Source: Calvatia gigantea (lineage: Eukaryota; Basidiomycota; Agaricomycetes; Agaricales; Lycoperdaceae). From it: DNA of 64,000 bases. Every line of letters begins with the position of its first letter. Position 1 is the stretch's first letter. Of this stretch, positions 42,439 through 54,068 are shown one piece after another. The notes beneath the pieces were generated by a model. The model worked only from the letters and a program-made list of their open reading frames with translations. It searched no databases and was not told the DNA's origin. Position numbers and translations under genes: made by a program. The stretch is taken from the NCBI GenBank assembly GCA_025093985.1, contig JACAAK010000008.1, positions 434,001-498,000 of the forward strand. Reading direction: 5' to 3'.

Positions 42439-45400
42439 ATGGCGTCCCTCTCGCCGCCCCAGCGCAGACATTCCTCCAAGCAGCGCTTCGTGGCAGACCT
42501 CTCTCAGTGTCTATTTGACTTTGTCATCCAGCTACTCCCTCCAGCAGACGAGCTTCATATCAAGGAGGATGTTAGGAAACTCCTTGAACGTCTCATCCGC
42601 ACTATCGAACCAGACAGCCGTCTTCTTGCCTTTGGCTCTACCGCAAATGGATTCAGTCTTCGCAATTCCGGTGCGTCGCCTGTCGCTCGTTTATATTCAG
42701 CTTCAATCCTCACCTGTATCCAGACATGGACCTCTGCTGTCTCATCGATTCCGGAGAGCGTCTCAACGCCTCTGATCTCGTCACCATGCTCGGAGACCTC
42801 CTCGAGCGCGGTCAGTACTCGGCTCACCCCCTACGTCCAGCCCCCCACTCCTAATCCATACCACAGAGACCAAGTTCCACGTCAAAACTCTCCCCCACGC
42901 ACGGATACCCATCGTCAAGCTCTCCCTCGACCCCTCGCCTGGCCTCCCCTTTGGCATAGCATGCGACATTGGTTTCGAGAACAGACTCGCAATTGAAAAT
43001 ACGCGTTTGCTCTATTCCTATGCCAAGGTTGACCCTACACGCGTACGCACCCTCGTGCTATTTCGTAAGTTTTCCTTGGTTTTTGTGTGTGGTGGTCAGC
43101 CAACCAACGACGATCATCCTAATTCTGATTCCAATATTTTTTCTAGTCAAGATCTGGAGCAAGCGAAGGTTAGCATCCCACTCCCCACCTCTTTCTATTA
43201 ACTCATTCTCTAATCTTATACTTGGGCTTCATGTCTTCCTCTCTTTGCTTTTTAGAAAAATCAATTCCCCATATAAAGGAACACTCTCATCCTACGGCTA
43301 CGTTCTCCTCGTAATATATTTCCTTGTACATGTAAAGAATCCCCCAGTCCTTCCTAATCTCCAACAAATGCCTCCATTACGTCCCATAAACAAGGTCAGT
43401 CCGCCCTGCCTTAGTCTCCATGTGGCCCATCATGACACCTGTCATTCCAACTGATTAAATCTCCCTAGGAGGAAACTACTCTCAAAGGCTATAATGTTTG
43501 GTTAGTCTTCTATGGCAGCGCGCGCGGACTTCCTCTTATCCCGTTCGACGGTGCTAACGCGGGGCTCTATTCACTCTCAAAGGTTTTTCGATGACATAGA
43601 TTTACTCTGCCAACAATGGCAATCAGAGAATACAGAGACTGTTGCAGGAATTGTACGTGGTTCCTCTAACATTTTACCTCGACCCTGGGTGTACCCCCCA
43701 CCCTTAGGGTTTTGGGACTCTCGCGTGTTGGGCAGTTGCTGACCCCGACCGAACCCTTGATTGTTTTTTTATAGACTCATTGACTTTTTCCGGTATTTCT
43801 CGAGAGACTTTTCTTACAACACTGGTGTTGCGTCGATACGAGCTGGATTACTCAAGAAGGAATCTAAAGGATGGCAGAATGATGTTCGTACTTTCTATCT
43901 TTTCGGGGCTGACTGGTACTGAGGTTTTTGCTTTTAGCTTTCGGGTGGGCGGTATAACGATGCTAGAGAGCGGAATCGCTTATGTGTCGAGGTAAAAACC
44001 CACCCCTTTCTCCCGTTTTCATGATTCGTTCCTCAACAAACGCGCCGTACCATACAGGATCCATTCGAAACAGACTACAACGTCGCTCGCTGCGTCACAA
44101 AAGATGGTCTCTACACCGTACGCACACCTCCCCTCCACTCTCTCCACACGCACCTCCGCACTTCAAACTAACCCCCACCCCAGATCCGAGGTGAATTCAT
44201 GCGCGCATCTCGAATTCTCTCAATACGCCCCGAAAGAGCCGTGATAGCTCTCGCGGATCTCTGCGAAGAACGGAAAGACGAAGACCTCGTCTCTGCTCCT
44301 ACCTCCCACGGCTACCACCACCATAATCACCATCAACATTATCATCATCAACATTATGGTGGTGTTGGTGGTGGTGGGCCACCGAGGGTGTCTATACCCC
44401 CTCAGACGCCTTATACAGTCGGTGGTGGGTCTTTTCGTCCGAGAGGGCAGGAGGAGAGGTTATCGCCATCTTCGAAGTTCTTTGAACGGGCATCTGAGGT
44501 TACTCCCAGTGTTCAAGTACAAGAAGGCGAAGGAGAAGGAGGGGAAGGAATAGCTGGAGAAGGCAGCACTCCACCACCACCCCAACCACCAGAACAACAA
44601 CAACCTCCAGCCTTCAAGTAATACCCCACCCATACCAGCCGCCGCACCACCACCACCACCACCACCACCACTATCACAACTCTTATTCCAACCTCATGAA
44701 GATTCCACACATAACCATCACATGGCACCTCAACGTTCAAAATGGACAAGTCCACCACCACCTGAAGCGTCATCCGTAGATCGGGCGTTGTATCAAACAC
44801 AATTGGAAAAATCTTTGGAACTTGCTACGGCTGGTGGTGGTGATGCTCGTGAGAGCCATAATAAACGCCGTCGTCGGGCTTTTGAGTATGGTGATATTTA
44901 CGGCGAAGGACAACAAGGGGAGTACGAGGAACAAGACGGGGAGGAGGTGGAGGAGGGAAGCGTGGAGGGGGGAATATTTACGGATGGGGAAAGGAGTGAA
45001 GCGACGGAGAGTGAGATCGGGTCTGTGAAGAGTTATACAGAAGGTGTCGGTTTCGGAGCTGGTGCTGGTGCTGGCGCTGGCGCAGCAGCGGGAATGGCGG
45101 GGTATGCGGGTTCGGGTGCTGGTGCTGGTGCTGGGTTTGGAGGTTTGGGAAGTATGATGGGGGTGCCGATAAGAAGACCTTCGTGGCATGTTAGTGATTC
45201 CTTTCCACGGCCGAGCTGGGCTCATCATTACCAGACATCGAATTTCGCTACTCCGGGTAACAGCAACAACAACAGCAACAATGGTTCGTTGAAACCACCA
45301 TTACAAACTCTGAACGGTGGTGGCAGCGGGAATGGGGGGCTTAACAGCCCAAGGGGTCGTTTTACAGCAATACCACCACGACAACAAAGTTCTGACCAGC

Positions 45401-46478
45401 TGCATCGACCATCGCCTGTAGGGACACCATCCCCGCCTACTGCGTACCGTACCCCTCCAACCTCAATATCGAATTCGTGTTCGGCAGCGTCGTCTCCTAG
45501 ATCGGAGTATGGGCATAGATCACATTCGCATCCTAGGCCTCCTCCTCGTTACTCCCATCATCACCACCATAATAATCAGCATTACCAACAACCTCATCAT
45601 CATCACTCCTACTATAATAATCACCAGCAGCAACATCATTACGCCCAACAGCAACAGCATAATCAACGAGGAGGGGGTTGGTTTGTTGGTGGTCTACCAG
45701 CGAATGTGGGTCATCACCACAACCAACACAACCACCAACACCAGTTGAACAATTCGACACCTTTGTCCCCTTCGACAACGACGACAGCGACGGCTTCGCC
45801 TGAGCTGTTGTCCCCGAGTTCGGTGGTCCCATCAGAATCGTCGACGGTGTTTTACCAGACTGCTGCACCGAGGAGTCCGAGAGTGGGTGGTGGGGTTAGT
45901 CCTCCGGGTTCGAGTAACGCCAGTGCCAATGGTGGTGCAGGCAAGTTCGAATACGGGCGCTGCTGGAAGCGGGGGCAATGGTGGTGGTAGTGGGGCAGGA
46001 TCAGGGTATCACAGTCCTCTATCAGCTTATCAGAATTACTTGGGAGGACACTCGCCGCAAGTTACAGCAGCTGCAACAATTGCAACAATTACAACAGTTG
46101 CAGCTTTTGCAGATTCAGCAGTTACAGCTTCAACAGCAATTTCAGTTTGGACAGCAAACGCATACGCAGGGGCAGGAGAGATACAGCGCACATGGATACA
46201 AGCGCGGACAAGCAGATGGACAGGAGGTCGGTGGTGTACCGAGTGATGATATCTTACCGCCCAATCTACCCGCGATGAGTCTACGCAATGCGGGTGGTGT
46301 TGGGTTCCATTTTGGTAGCGCTGGTATTAGCGCTAATGTTTTGGAAGCTTTGAGTGGGAGAGGCGGATTTGGTGGGACGTTTGGGGGCTTTGGCTCTGCG
46401 GGATCGGATGTGTCTGGGTCTGGGTCTACGTCTACACCTACGCCCGCGAATTGCTCGTGGGCGGGGGGTTGGGCATGA
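42439..46478 (+). CDS. Cid1-family terminal nucleotidyltransferase (poly(A)/poly(U) polymerase)
   Basis: Adds A or U to RNA 3' ends. The core is spread over 11 exons: 42439-42670, 42724-42810, 42867-43064, 43147-43168, 43256-43394, 43469-43500, 43583-43652, 43775-43883, 43938-43991, 44058-44117, then from 44184. Seen: GSTANGFSLRNS joined by splicing to DMDLCC (the G-S and D-x-D catalytic signature), ACDIGFENRLAI with the third Asp, SPYKGTLSSYGYVLL (PAP-associated domain) and IRGEFMRASRIL. The exon ending at 43652 leaves one base too many (GGAATT where GL is expected). After 44600 the coding tail changes frame at least twice. It continues as MAPQRSKWTSPPPPEAS and then Gly-Ala, His, Gln and Ser runs. 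Conserved-looking basic Lys/Glu-rich sequence in other frames extends to about 47585. Core call firm; tail and end uncertain. Confidence 0.87.
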
Positions 46479-48555
46479 GGATCGTGATGATGACAATGGA
46501 GACGAGGGAAAGGGATGAGAATGGTGGGGAGGGTGTGGTGAGGAGACCGGGGGTGAGAGCGTATGCGATGAGACATGCGCATTCGTTGTCGAATGCGACG
46601 GTTGTGGGTGATATGTCAAGGACTGGGTGTTGCGAGGTTTGTGATTCGCGTTGAAGATGAGGAAGCGGGGGAAAGGCCGAGGTCGAGGTCGAAGGTCGAG
46701 ATCAAGGTCACCTATGGCTGGTGCAGCGCAACAGGGAGCAAGAACAGGTGCTTGGATACCGGGACCGAGAAGGAAGGTGGTACATCTGCCCCATTGTCCG
46801 TTCCCATATCAACCCAAGAATCAGTCCAAGCGACGGACGTGAAGAAACAGAATGGACACTCTCATCACCTTTCTCCTCCCCTTCTTTCCCCGTCCATAAC
46901 CATAACGGCCACAGGCGAGAACGATACAGACCCACATTTAACACCTGTCCTTGTCACTCCTCCGCCCGCTGATCTTGATACTAATGGATCTACAACCCCC
47001 GCAAGTGGACCTACCTCCTCCTGCTCGACATCTGCTTCTGCCTCTGCCTCTGCTCTACCTCAACCGCTCCTTCACCTTCGATCGCTTCGACAAAACCGGG
47101 TCCTTTAGTCCCGCTGTCAGTTTCGACTGCTTCAACTTCCGCATCGAAACTTGTGTCGGGATCGCTTTCTACTAAAGTCTCCGTCTCCGTCACCAGCAGC
47201 TGCTTCTGGTGAAGGCGCGAACAAAGACAAGCGGAAGAGTAAGGGTAGAGGTAAATCCAAGGGGAAGGGACGAGGTGAAGCGAAGAATGAGACGAAGGGC
47301 GGCAAAGAGAGGAAAGACAGTGTTAAAGAGAAAGAGGCCAAAGGGAAGGAGAAGGAGAAGGAAACCAAGGGGAAAGAGAAGAAACCATTCACAGGTGGTG
47401 GTAGTGGTGGTGCATTTGCTTCGATGAAGATTACGAAGGAAGAAGAGGAGCGGTTTCATGCAACGGCGGCTGGTGCTATGGCTGGTGTTGTGGGTATTGA
47501 TGCTTCAGGGACTGGTGTGGGTGTGGGCTGTAGCTGTGGATGCTTCGAGTTAGGCCAGGCTCGGGGGTGGGTGCGATTTTTGTGATGGTTGGATGTTGTC
47601 AACAATGGAGATGATGATGGATTTGGGAATGAGATTCGTTCCGTTCCCGGCTGTGATTGTTGTGGACGTTGTTGTTGGGATCTTGTTTGAGCAGTTTGGG
47701 TGTGGGAGGTGGGTTGGTGCGTGGGCGCCGTCATGGTTTAGCCGTCGTTGGGGTTGGTTACTTTGGAACTTTTGTGGTTCGATGTGATGCCAACTCTCTG
47801 CACAATGATGGAATGAATGGCTTGCCCCTGCGCTCTTTAAGAGGGGGTTTTCTTCCCCCCCCCTCTTCACCTCTCCCTCCCCCTTCCCAACTTCTCGCAA
47901 TGGTTGGTTATTTATTGGCGGCGCGTTACCGCGGCAGTGATGCCGTTTTCGTCCTGTTCCCCCCTCCGACTCACTTGCGCTCGTTTTTTCCAAGAAACCA
48001 AGACTACTACTTACACGTTCACAACTCTTAATCATCATCCGTCATTACTCCGTCATCTCTGACACACATCGGACATCGCTGTTCCGTATCGCCCCACCCT
48101 CGACCCCCTTATACCCCTCCCCTATGCCACTTGTGCTTGGGACTGGACTCTCGCCTATGTGCTTTTTTCGCCCCCGTCAAATGGAACTTTTCTTTCGTTT
48201 CTTTACTATTATTCTCCTACACTCACACATACGCACACCATTTTTTTTTACGTTATGTTATGGAAGGCTGGAATTTATTTACTTACAGTGGCGGAGAGCT
48301 TGAGAGGGAGTTTTTGATTTCCTCTATTTTTTCTCAAACAGTATACGTATCCACGCAACGACCAACAACAGGAGACAGGATAGAATACTATGACATTTAT
48401 TTAATCTTTTTTTTTTGTTTTGTTTTTGCCGTATTATATGTTGTACATGCGCCCATAAAAAGAGATGTATTCTTTTGCTTATCAGGAACAAAAGGGGTTG
48501 CATAAAAAGAAGCCTCTGATTGATTATCGGTTTGCTACTAAGTACTACTAGTGAG
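46479..48555. other. Broken low-complexity tail and intergenic
   Basis: Up to about 47585, open low-complexity frames on the plus strand (Arg/Ser-rich near 46650-46840, Lys/Glu/Gly-rich at 47210-47450) probably continue the nucleotidyltransferase tail in shifted frames. From 47586 to 48555 no gene is seen; the T-rich part is 3' flanking sequence. Confidence 0.4.
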
Positions 48556-49169
48556 CTACTCTTGGGCCATGAATGGGTTGGCAATTTCTTCTGAGCCGTC
48601 GACGGGACTGACGATAGTGATGAGTGGACCGCGGAGGACGACGAGACCCAGTGAGCGGGTGGAGGGTTCTGGGCCTGTGTATGTTGTGTATCGTGTCTCA
48701 GACTCGAAGCAGGAATGATAGAGGAGAGAATGAAGGGCGCCCACCCTGTAGTTGTTCTTCAACGTCATCCAGGACGAGGTTGAGTAGCTGGTCGTAGCCC
48801 TTGAGGGTACCAACGACTGGAGAACGTTAAAAACCGTGAGCGGGTTAGCACTATGAGTACACATTAGATCATGATCACGGCAGCGCACCTTCGCGTCCGC
48901 CCATGAATTTTACGCGGATAGGCTCATTGACGTACTTTGATAGATCGAGGATTGCCTCGCGTTTGGGTTTGTCTTGGGTACCGAAACCCTGTGCTTGTTG
49001 TGGGCCCGGACCGCGGGGTTTGTTGAGAGCGGGAAGACCGCGGGGTACACCGCGCATGGGTTTATTGCCCTGTATGTCCAAGGACAAATGTCAGGTAGGG
49101 AGAGGGAAGAGAGAGAGAGAAAAAGAGAAAGGGGAAGGGAAGGGATTGAGCACACACGCGATCAGCCAT
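48556..49169 (-). CDS. LSM7: Sm-like protein LSm7
   Basis: Four exons (49158-49169, 48889-49069, 48745-48816, 48556-48674) join to 127 residues. LSm7 is one subunit of the heptameric Lsm1-7 ring that binds deadenylated or uridylated mRNA and promotes decapping, and of the nuclear Lsm2-8 ring on U6 snRNA. Seen: MADRGNKPM at the start, KREAILDLSKYVNEPIRVKF and GGREVVGTLKGYDQLLNLVL (Sm1 motif), then LGLVVLRGPLITIVSP (Sm2 motif) and a short tail ending NPFMAQE. The N-terminal extension rich in Gly, Pro and Arg is longer than in animals. The third intron uses the acceptor before GCCC at 48674; the nearer AG would break the frame. It is transcribed divergently from importin beta. Confidence 0.95.
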
Positions 49170-49326
49170 GAGATGAGACGGAAATGAAGATGTGAGAAAA
49201 ATTGTAAAAATGATTAGAAGAGTTGATTGTTGTGTGTGTTTATACTGTACAAAGAGACAAGATTTACAGTAACCCGGTAGCGATCGCTTCTCTCTTTTTC
49301 TCTTTCTTCACCTCCACTCTCTCTCC
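49170..49326. promoter_or_regulatory. Divergent LSM7 / importin-beta promoter
   Basis: The 157 bases between the two start codons must hold both promoters. The stretch has a pyrimidine-rich part just before the importin ATG; no TATA box was identified. Confidence 0.55.
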
Positions 49327-52300
49327 ATGAACGCAACAGACCTCCTTGCCAATACTCTCTCAGCTGGTACGCTCTTCTGTTCTTATACACGGTCTAAGTG
49401 TCTGGGCTCATTCAAAGGACAGACACAAGTACGCGTCAGGATGCCACCCAGAAACTTGAGGCTGCGTCAAGAGAGAACTATGTTCGTCCTCTCTTGCCTT
49501 TCTCTTTCTCTCATCGCTGAACTCATGCATCCCAGCCCGAATACATGCTCATGCTCTCTTCTGTCCTCGTCAACGAGAGCTCCCCTCTACACGTTCGAAA
49601 CGCTGCAGGTCTAGCGCTCAAGAACGCGCTCTCCGCCCGCGTACGTCTCCTTTACTACACACCACCACAACCACAACATCCACCCCTCATCGCATCCACC
49701 CCTCTCTTTCCTTTTCCTCTAGGACGCAGCAAGACAAACAGACTACTCCAATAGATGGCTCCAACTCAACAACGATACAAAGAACAAGATCAAACAGGAT
49801 GCCCTTCTCACTCTCGGATCGCCTTTACCAAAGGCTGGCAATTTCGCTTCTCAAGTCGTCGCTGCCATCGCTGCCGTCGAACTCCCACATAATCAATGGG
49901 CGGATCTTATTGAGATGTTGCTCGGCTTTGTCAATAATCAGACCAACACCAATCTCAAAATCGCAACGTTGCAGACTATTGGGTTTATCTGTGAAGTTAT
50001 CGTATGTTCTCTCTTCTTGACTTTGTTTGGTTTTGTCCGAGTTGCTTATCGCGTGGCTCATTTTCTTTTCTTTTTTTTTCTTCCTTTTTTTTTTTTTTTT
50101 TTTTTTTTTGGATTTTAGAAACCCGAGATTTTAAGTTTGCGCTCGAATGAGATCTTGACGGCTGTTATCCACGGTGCGAGAAAAGAGGAGCCTTCTCCTG
50201 AAGTCCAACTCGCAGCCATACACGCTCTCTACAACTCTCTCGAATTCGTTCGTGAGAACTTTGAACGCGAGGTGAGCCCGCCCATCCCTGCCCTCCTTCC
50301 TTAACCCTCCCCTACTATTCCTTACTCAATAACCCCGGAATTATTTGAATGGGATGAACAGGGTGAGCGGAATTACATCATGCAAGTTGTCTGCGAAGCA
50401 ACACAAAACCCATCGGTTGCGGTCCAAGTCGGCGCATTTGAATGTCTCGTACGGATCATGGGGCTTTATTATGACAAGATGGCTCTCTACATGGAGCAAG
50501 CACTCTTTGGTGTACGTATTCCTTTTCGTTTTGATATCCCTGGATTTCCAGCATTGCTTATCGGGTTTTTTTTGTTTATTACATCGTAGTTAACTGTGAT
50601 GGGAATGAAGCATAATGACGAACGCGTGGCTTTGCAAGCTGTGGAATTTTGGTCTACTGTCTGTGAAGAGGAAGTTGAATTGGCAGTTGAGGCACAAGAG
50701 GTGCGTTAGTGATGCCCGTTAATCACCCCTAAACTCCCTTCGGGCGCGTTTTGATGTGATGCTCATGTATGTATCGAAACTGATGCATCTCACCAGGCTC
50801 TAGAATACGGCGAACAACCCGAAGGCGAATCCCGCCAATTCGCCAAAATCGCTTTACCAGAAATCGTACCCGTCCTCCTCCAACTCCTCACCAAACAAGA
50901 AGAAGACGCAGACGATGACGAATGGAACGTATCCATGGCAGCTGCTACATGTCTCAACCTCCTCGCTTTAGCAGTCGCAGACGCTATCGTACCCGCCGTC
51001 ATACCTTTCATCGAGGCCCATATCAAGAATGAGGACTGGCATTATCGTGAAGCGGCTGTTATGACTTTTGGGTCTATCCTTGATGGACCTGATCCGTCCG
51101 TGCTTACGCCGCTCGTTAATCAGGCTTTACCGCTTTTGATTTCGATGATGAGCGATGGGAATACTCATGTCAAGGATAGTACCGCTTGGACTCTGGGTCG
51201 CATTTCGGATTTGCTGGTGACGACGATTAAGACAGATGTGCATTTACATCCGTTAGTTTCTGCTTTGGTGAATGGGTTGACGGATTCCCCGAGGATCATT
51301 GCGAATTGTTGTTGGGCTCTGAAGAATTTGGCGGAGCAGTTGGGAGGGAGTTATTATGATGAGGATGGGAATGAGAGTCAGAGTGGGCCGTTGTCGCCTT
51401 ATTATCAAGGTGTTGTGGATGCGTTGTTGCGTGTTACGGAGAGGTGGGTGTTGATTATGTCTCTTTTCTTTGATTGAATGCTGATGTTTCTTTTTTTTTT
51501 TTTCTTTTAGTGGAAGCAATGAAGCCAATTATCGGACGGCTGCTTATCAGGCGATTGCGGCGTATCTCGGTCAAGCGACTGCTGATGTTCTTTCGGTCGT
51601 CTCGAACACGCTTTTGACTGTTCTTACTCGTATGGAACATCTCTTGAGCATTCACGTAAGCACCCCCTGCCATTTGCGCGCGTTAGTTTAGTGGCTGACC
51701 GCCTCGAAATAGGCCCAGATTGTTGGTATCGACGATCGTAACAACTGGAACGACTTGACGAGTAACCTGTGCAACGTCGTCATGGTATGTTCTCCCTTTG
51801 GAAAAGTTTTCTGGGTAACGATGCTGATCACGGATTTGTGTAGTCGGTGATTCGCAAACTCGAGGGTGGTATTCAACCTATGGCTAACCGGATCATGACG
51901 ATCAACATTAATTTGCTCGAAGTCTCAAGCAAGACATCGACAATAGTCGAGGATACGTTTATGGTCATCGGCGCTCTTGCAACGGGTACGTTCCCTCCCC
52001 TCTCCTTCCTCCTTATTTTTCCAACTCTAACTCCCAAAACAGCCCTAGACAACGCATTCGCACCCTACATCTCCGCCCTCCTCCCCTACCTCTACCCCGC
52101 CCTCAAAGCGCACGAAGACACCCAACTCTGCACAACAGCCGTCGGTCTCATCGGTGACATCTCTCGTGCTCTCGGTGAACAAAGTGCCCAATACGCAGGG
52201 CCCTTCATGACGGTTCTCCTTGAGAATTTGCAGAGTGAGGTGTTGAATAGGAATGTGAAGATTTCGGTTTTGTCGTGTTTTGGGGATATTGCGCTGGCGA

Positions 52301-52902
52301 TTGGCCCGCAGTTTGAGCCGTATTTTGAGACGACGATGGGGGTTTTGAGGCAGGCTGGGCAGGTTGAGCCTAATCCTGTGAGTCTCTTTTTTTTTGGTAT
52401 CTTTTGTTGGGGGTTGGAGCTGATTTTTATGGTGTAGCTTGATTATGATATTGTGGATTATGTGTCACAGTTGAGGGAAGGTATTCTCGAGGCATACACT
52501 GGCATCGTGACTGGATTTAAGAAGACTGAGAATGGTGCGTTTGTCTGTTGCAATTTGGACAATCATTCATTCAACGTGGTTAACAGCGAGTATCCTACTC
52601 AATCACGTACCATCCATCCTTGACCTCATACAACGATGCCTCAAAGATGAAGATAGGACTGATGCGACGATGAGACTGTCATATGGTTTGCTTGGTGATT
52701 TGGCAGATACGTTCCCACAGGGCGAGATCAAGCCGTTGCTGTTGTCGCCGTGGCTTGCGAATGAGCTACGGACCAAGTATAAGATGCCGGGTGAGACGAA
52801 GAAGACGATGCGTTGGGCGCGCGAGGTGAGTATTTATGGGGTTGGTTTTGATATTGTTATTGACTAGTTGGGGTGTAGATGATTAAAATCGCTACGCAGT
52901 GA
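49327..52902 (+). CDS. KAP95: Importin subunit beta-1 (karyopherin beta)
   Basis: Fifteen exons sum to 2598 bases, giving 865 residues, the normal size. It carries cargo, directly or through importin alpha, through the nuclear pore and is released by Ran-GTP. The whole product is helical HEAT-repeat sequence. Seen: [13 protein letters not shown] at the start, [64 protein letters not shown] (conserved HEAT region), [32 protein letters not shown] and [14 protein letters not shown]. The last exon is only 24 bases (52879-52902). The second intron is taken to end at GGACAG before 49423, because that gives [13 protein letters not shown] in frame. No frame breaks anywhere, in contrast to the genes on either side. 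Confidence 0.96.
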
Positions 52903-54068
52903 AGGCTTTCTTTCGGACGTTCCTTCTTTTTCTTTCCTTTACATTTCACTTAGTTCAACCCACGCATGCAATCTATAATCTTTTTTTTCTTCTTCTCATT
53001 CATCCCACCCATGATCCGTTGGAGGATCATCATTTTTGCCATCTGAAGGAAGGCACGCACTTACCTCACATCCAACATTTGTTTCTTTTTGTTTCCTGTT
53101 TTTGTATGCTTTTGCTATGAAATTGCATGTAATAGATGGGCGGGGATTTTTTTCTTTTTACCTTTTTGCGGTTATTATACGATATTCACGGTTTGATTTA
53201 CGATTACACTCCCCTTTTCCTTTTTACGAAATTTTTAGTGTGTTTTTGGTTGCTAGATCATATCCCGGTTCCCTCCCCCCGCCCCGGTTTCCCCGGTTTT
53301 GGACACTTTGCTTAAGGCAACTAGTCCAATGATGACGAAAAGAATCTGTTGTATCATTTACAAGTTTTTTTGCGCACTCCCGACTTTTGTCCCCTTTTTT
53401 ACGTCTGTTTGCCATGAATACGATTCTTTTGTTTTCTGTGCACCACTCACCCATACATCCATCATCCATCATGATTCATTACCCCCTTTTGTGCATTGAA
53501 ACGTTTTTGCTTGTGTCACCCTAATTGTTTTGACTTAATGGTGGTTAGAGGTAAACGCTTTTTTTTTCTGTCGTTTGCTCATTTAATTGTGTTTGAGTTT
53601 CCGTGAATTCCCACATTGTATTGACATCTCTGCATCTCCACAACCATTGTGTAACGTGTATCATTAAGAGTGTAGCCATCAGCAGACTGATCATTAGAAT
53701 CTGATCTATCAAATTGATATGTGAACAAGTGACGCGCTGGCTATTCCACGTGATCTTAAATAAGTTACGTGTCTGCCACGAAGGCACTTTACGAAGAAAT
53801 TTCAAAGCGCTCGGAGCTTTGTGTCTTAAACCTCAACTTCGCCAGCAAACCGTTCTGGCCCTTTGTCGAAGAACTTACTCTATGCTGCTTCGTATTTGAA
53901 GCTGCCCAACCTCTCTTTATATCCGAACCTCTCTTCGTCTGGCTTTTTCACCTTTTCTGTGTCCTTCGCACTTCGTACGGACGGAAGGTTCCTGCACACA
54001 TACACACACACACACAACTCCACATACACCTCACTGGGACTTTGGGCGCATAGTGTCATAGAGACAAG
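52903..54068. other. Intergenic, importin 3' flank and Lhs1 promoter
   Basis: T-rich sequence with no coding signal. The part just upstream of 54069 contains a (CA)n-like stretch (about 53998-54022) and should include the promoter of the ER chaperone. Confidence 0.55.

Noticed and set aside
44722..45990. 422-residue frame as a separate gene
   Set aside because: Its opening MAPQRSKWTSPPPPEAS is internal in related basidiomycete nucleotidyltransferases as I recall them, and the frame is open upstream of this Met; treated as the shifted tail of the gene starting at 42439.
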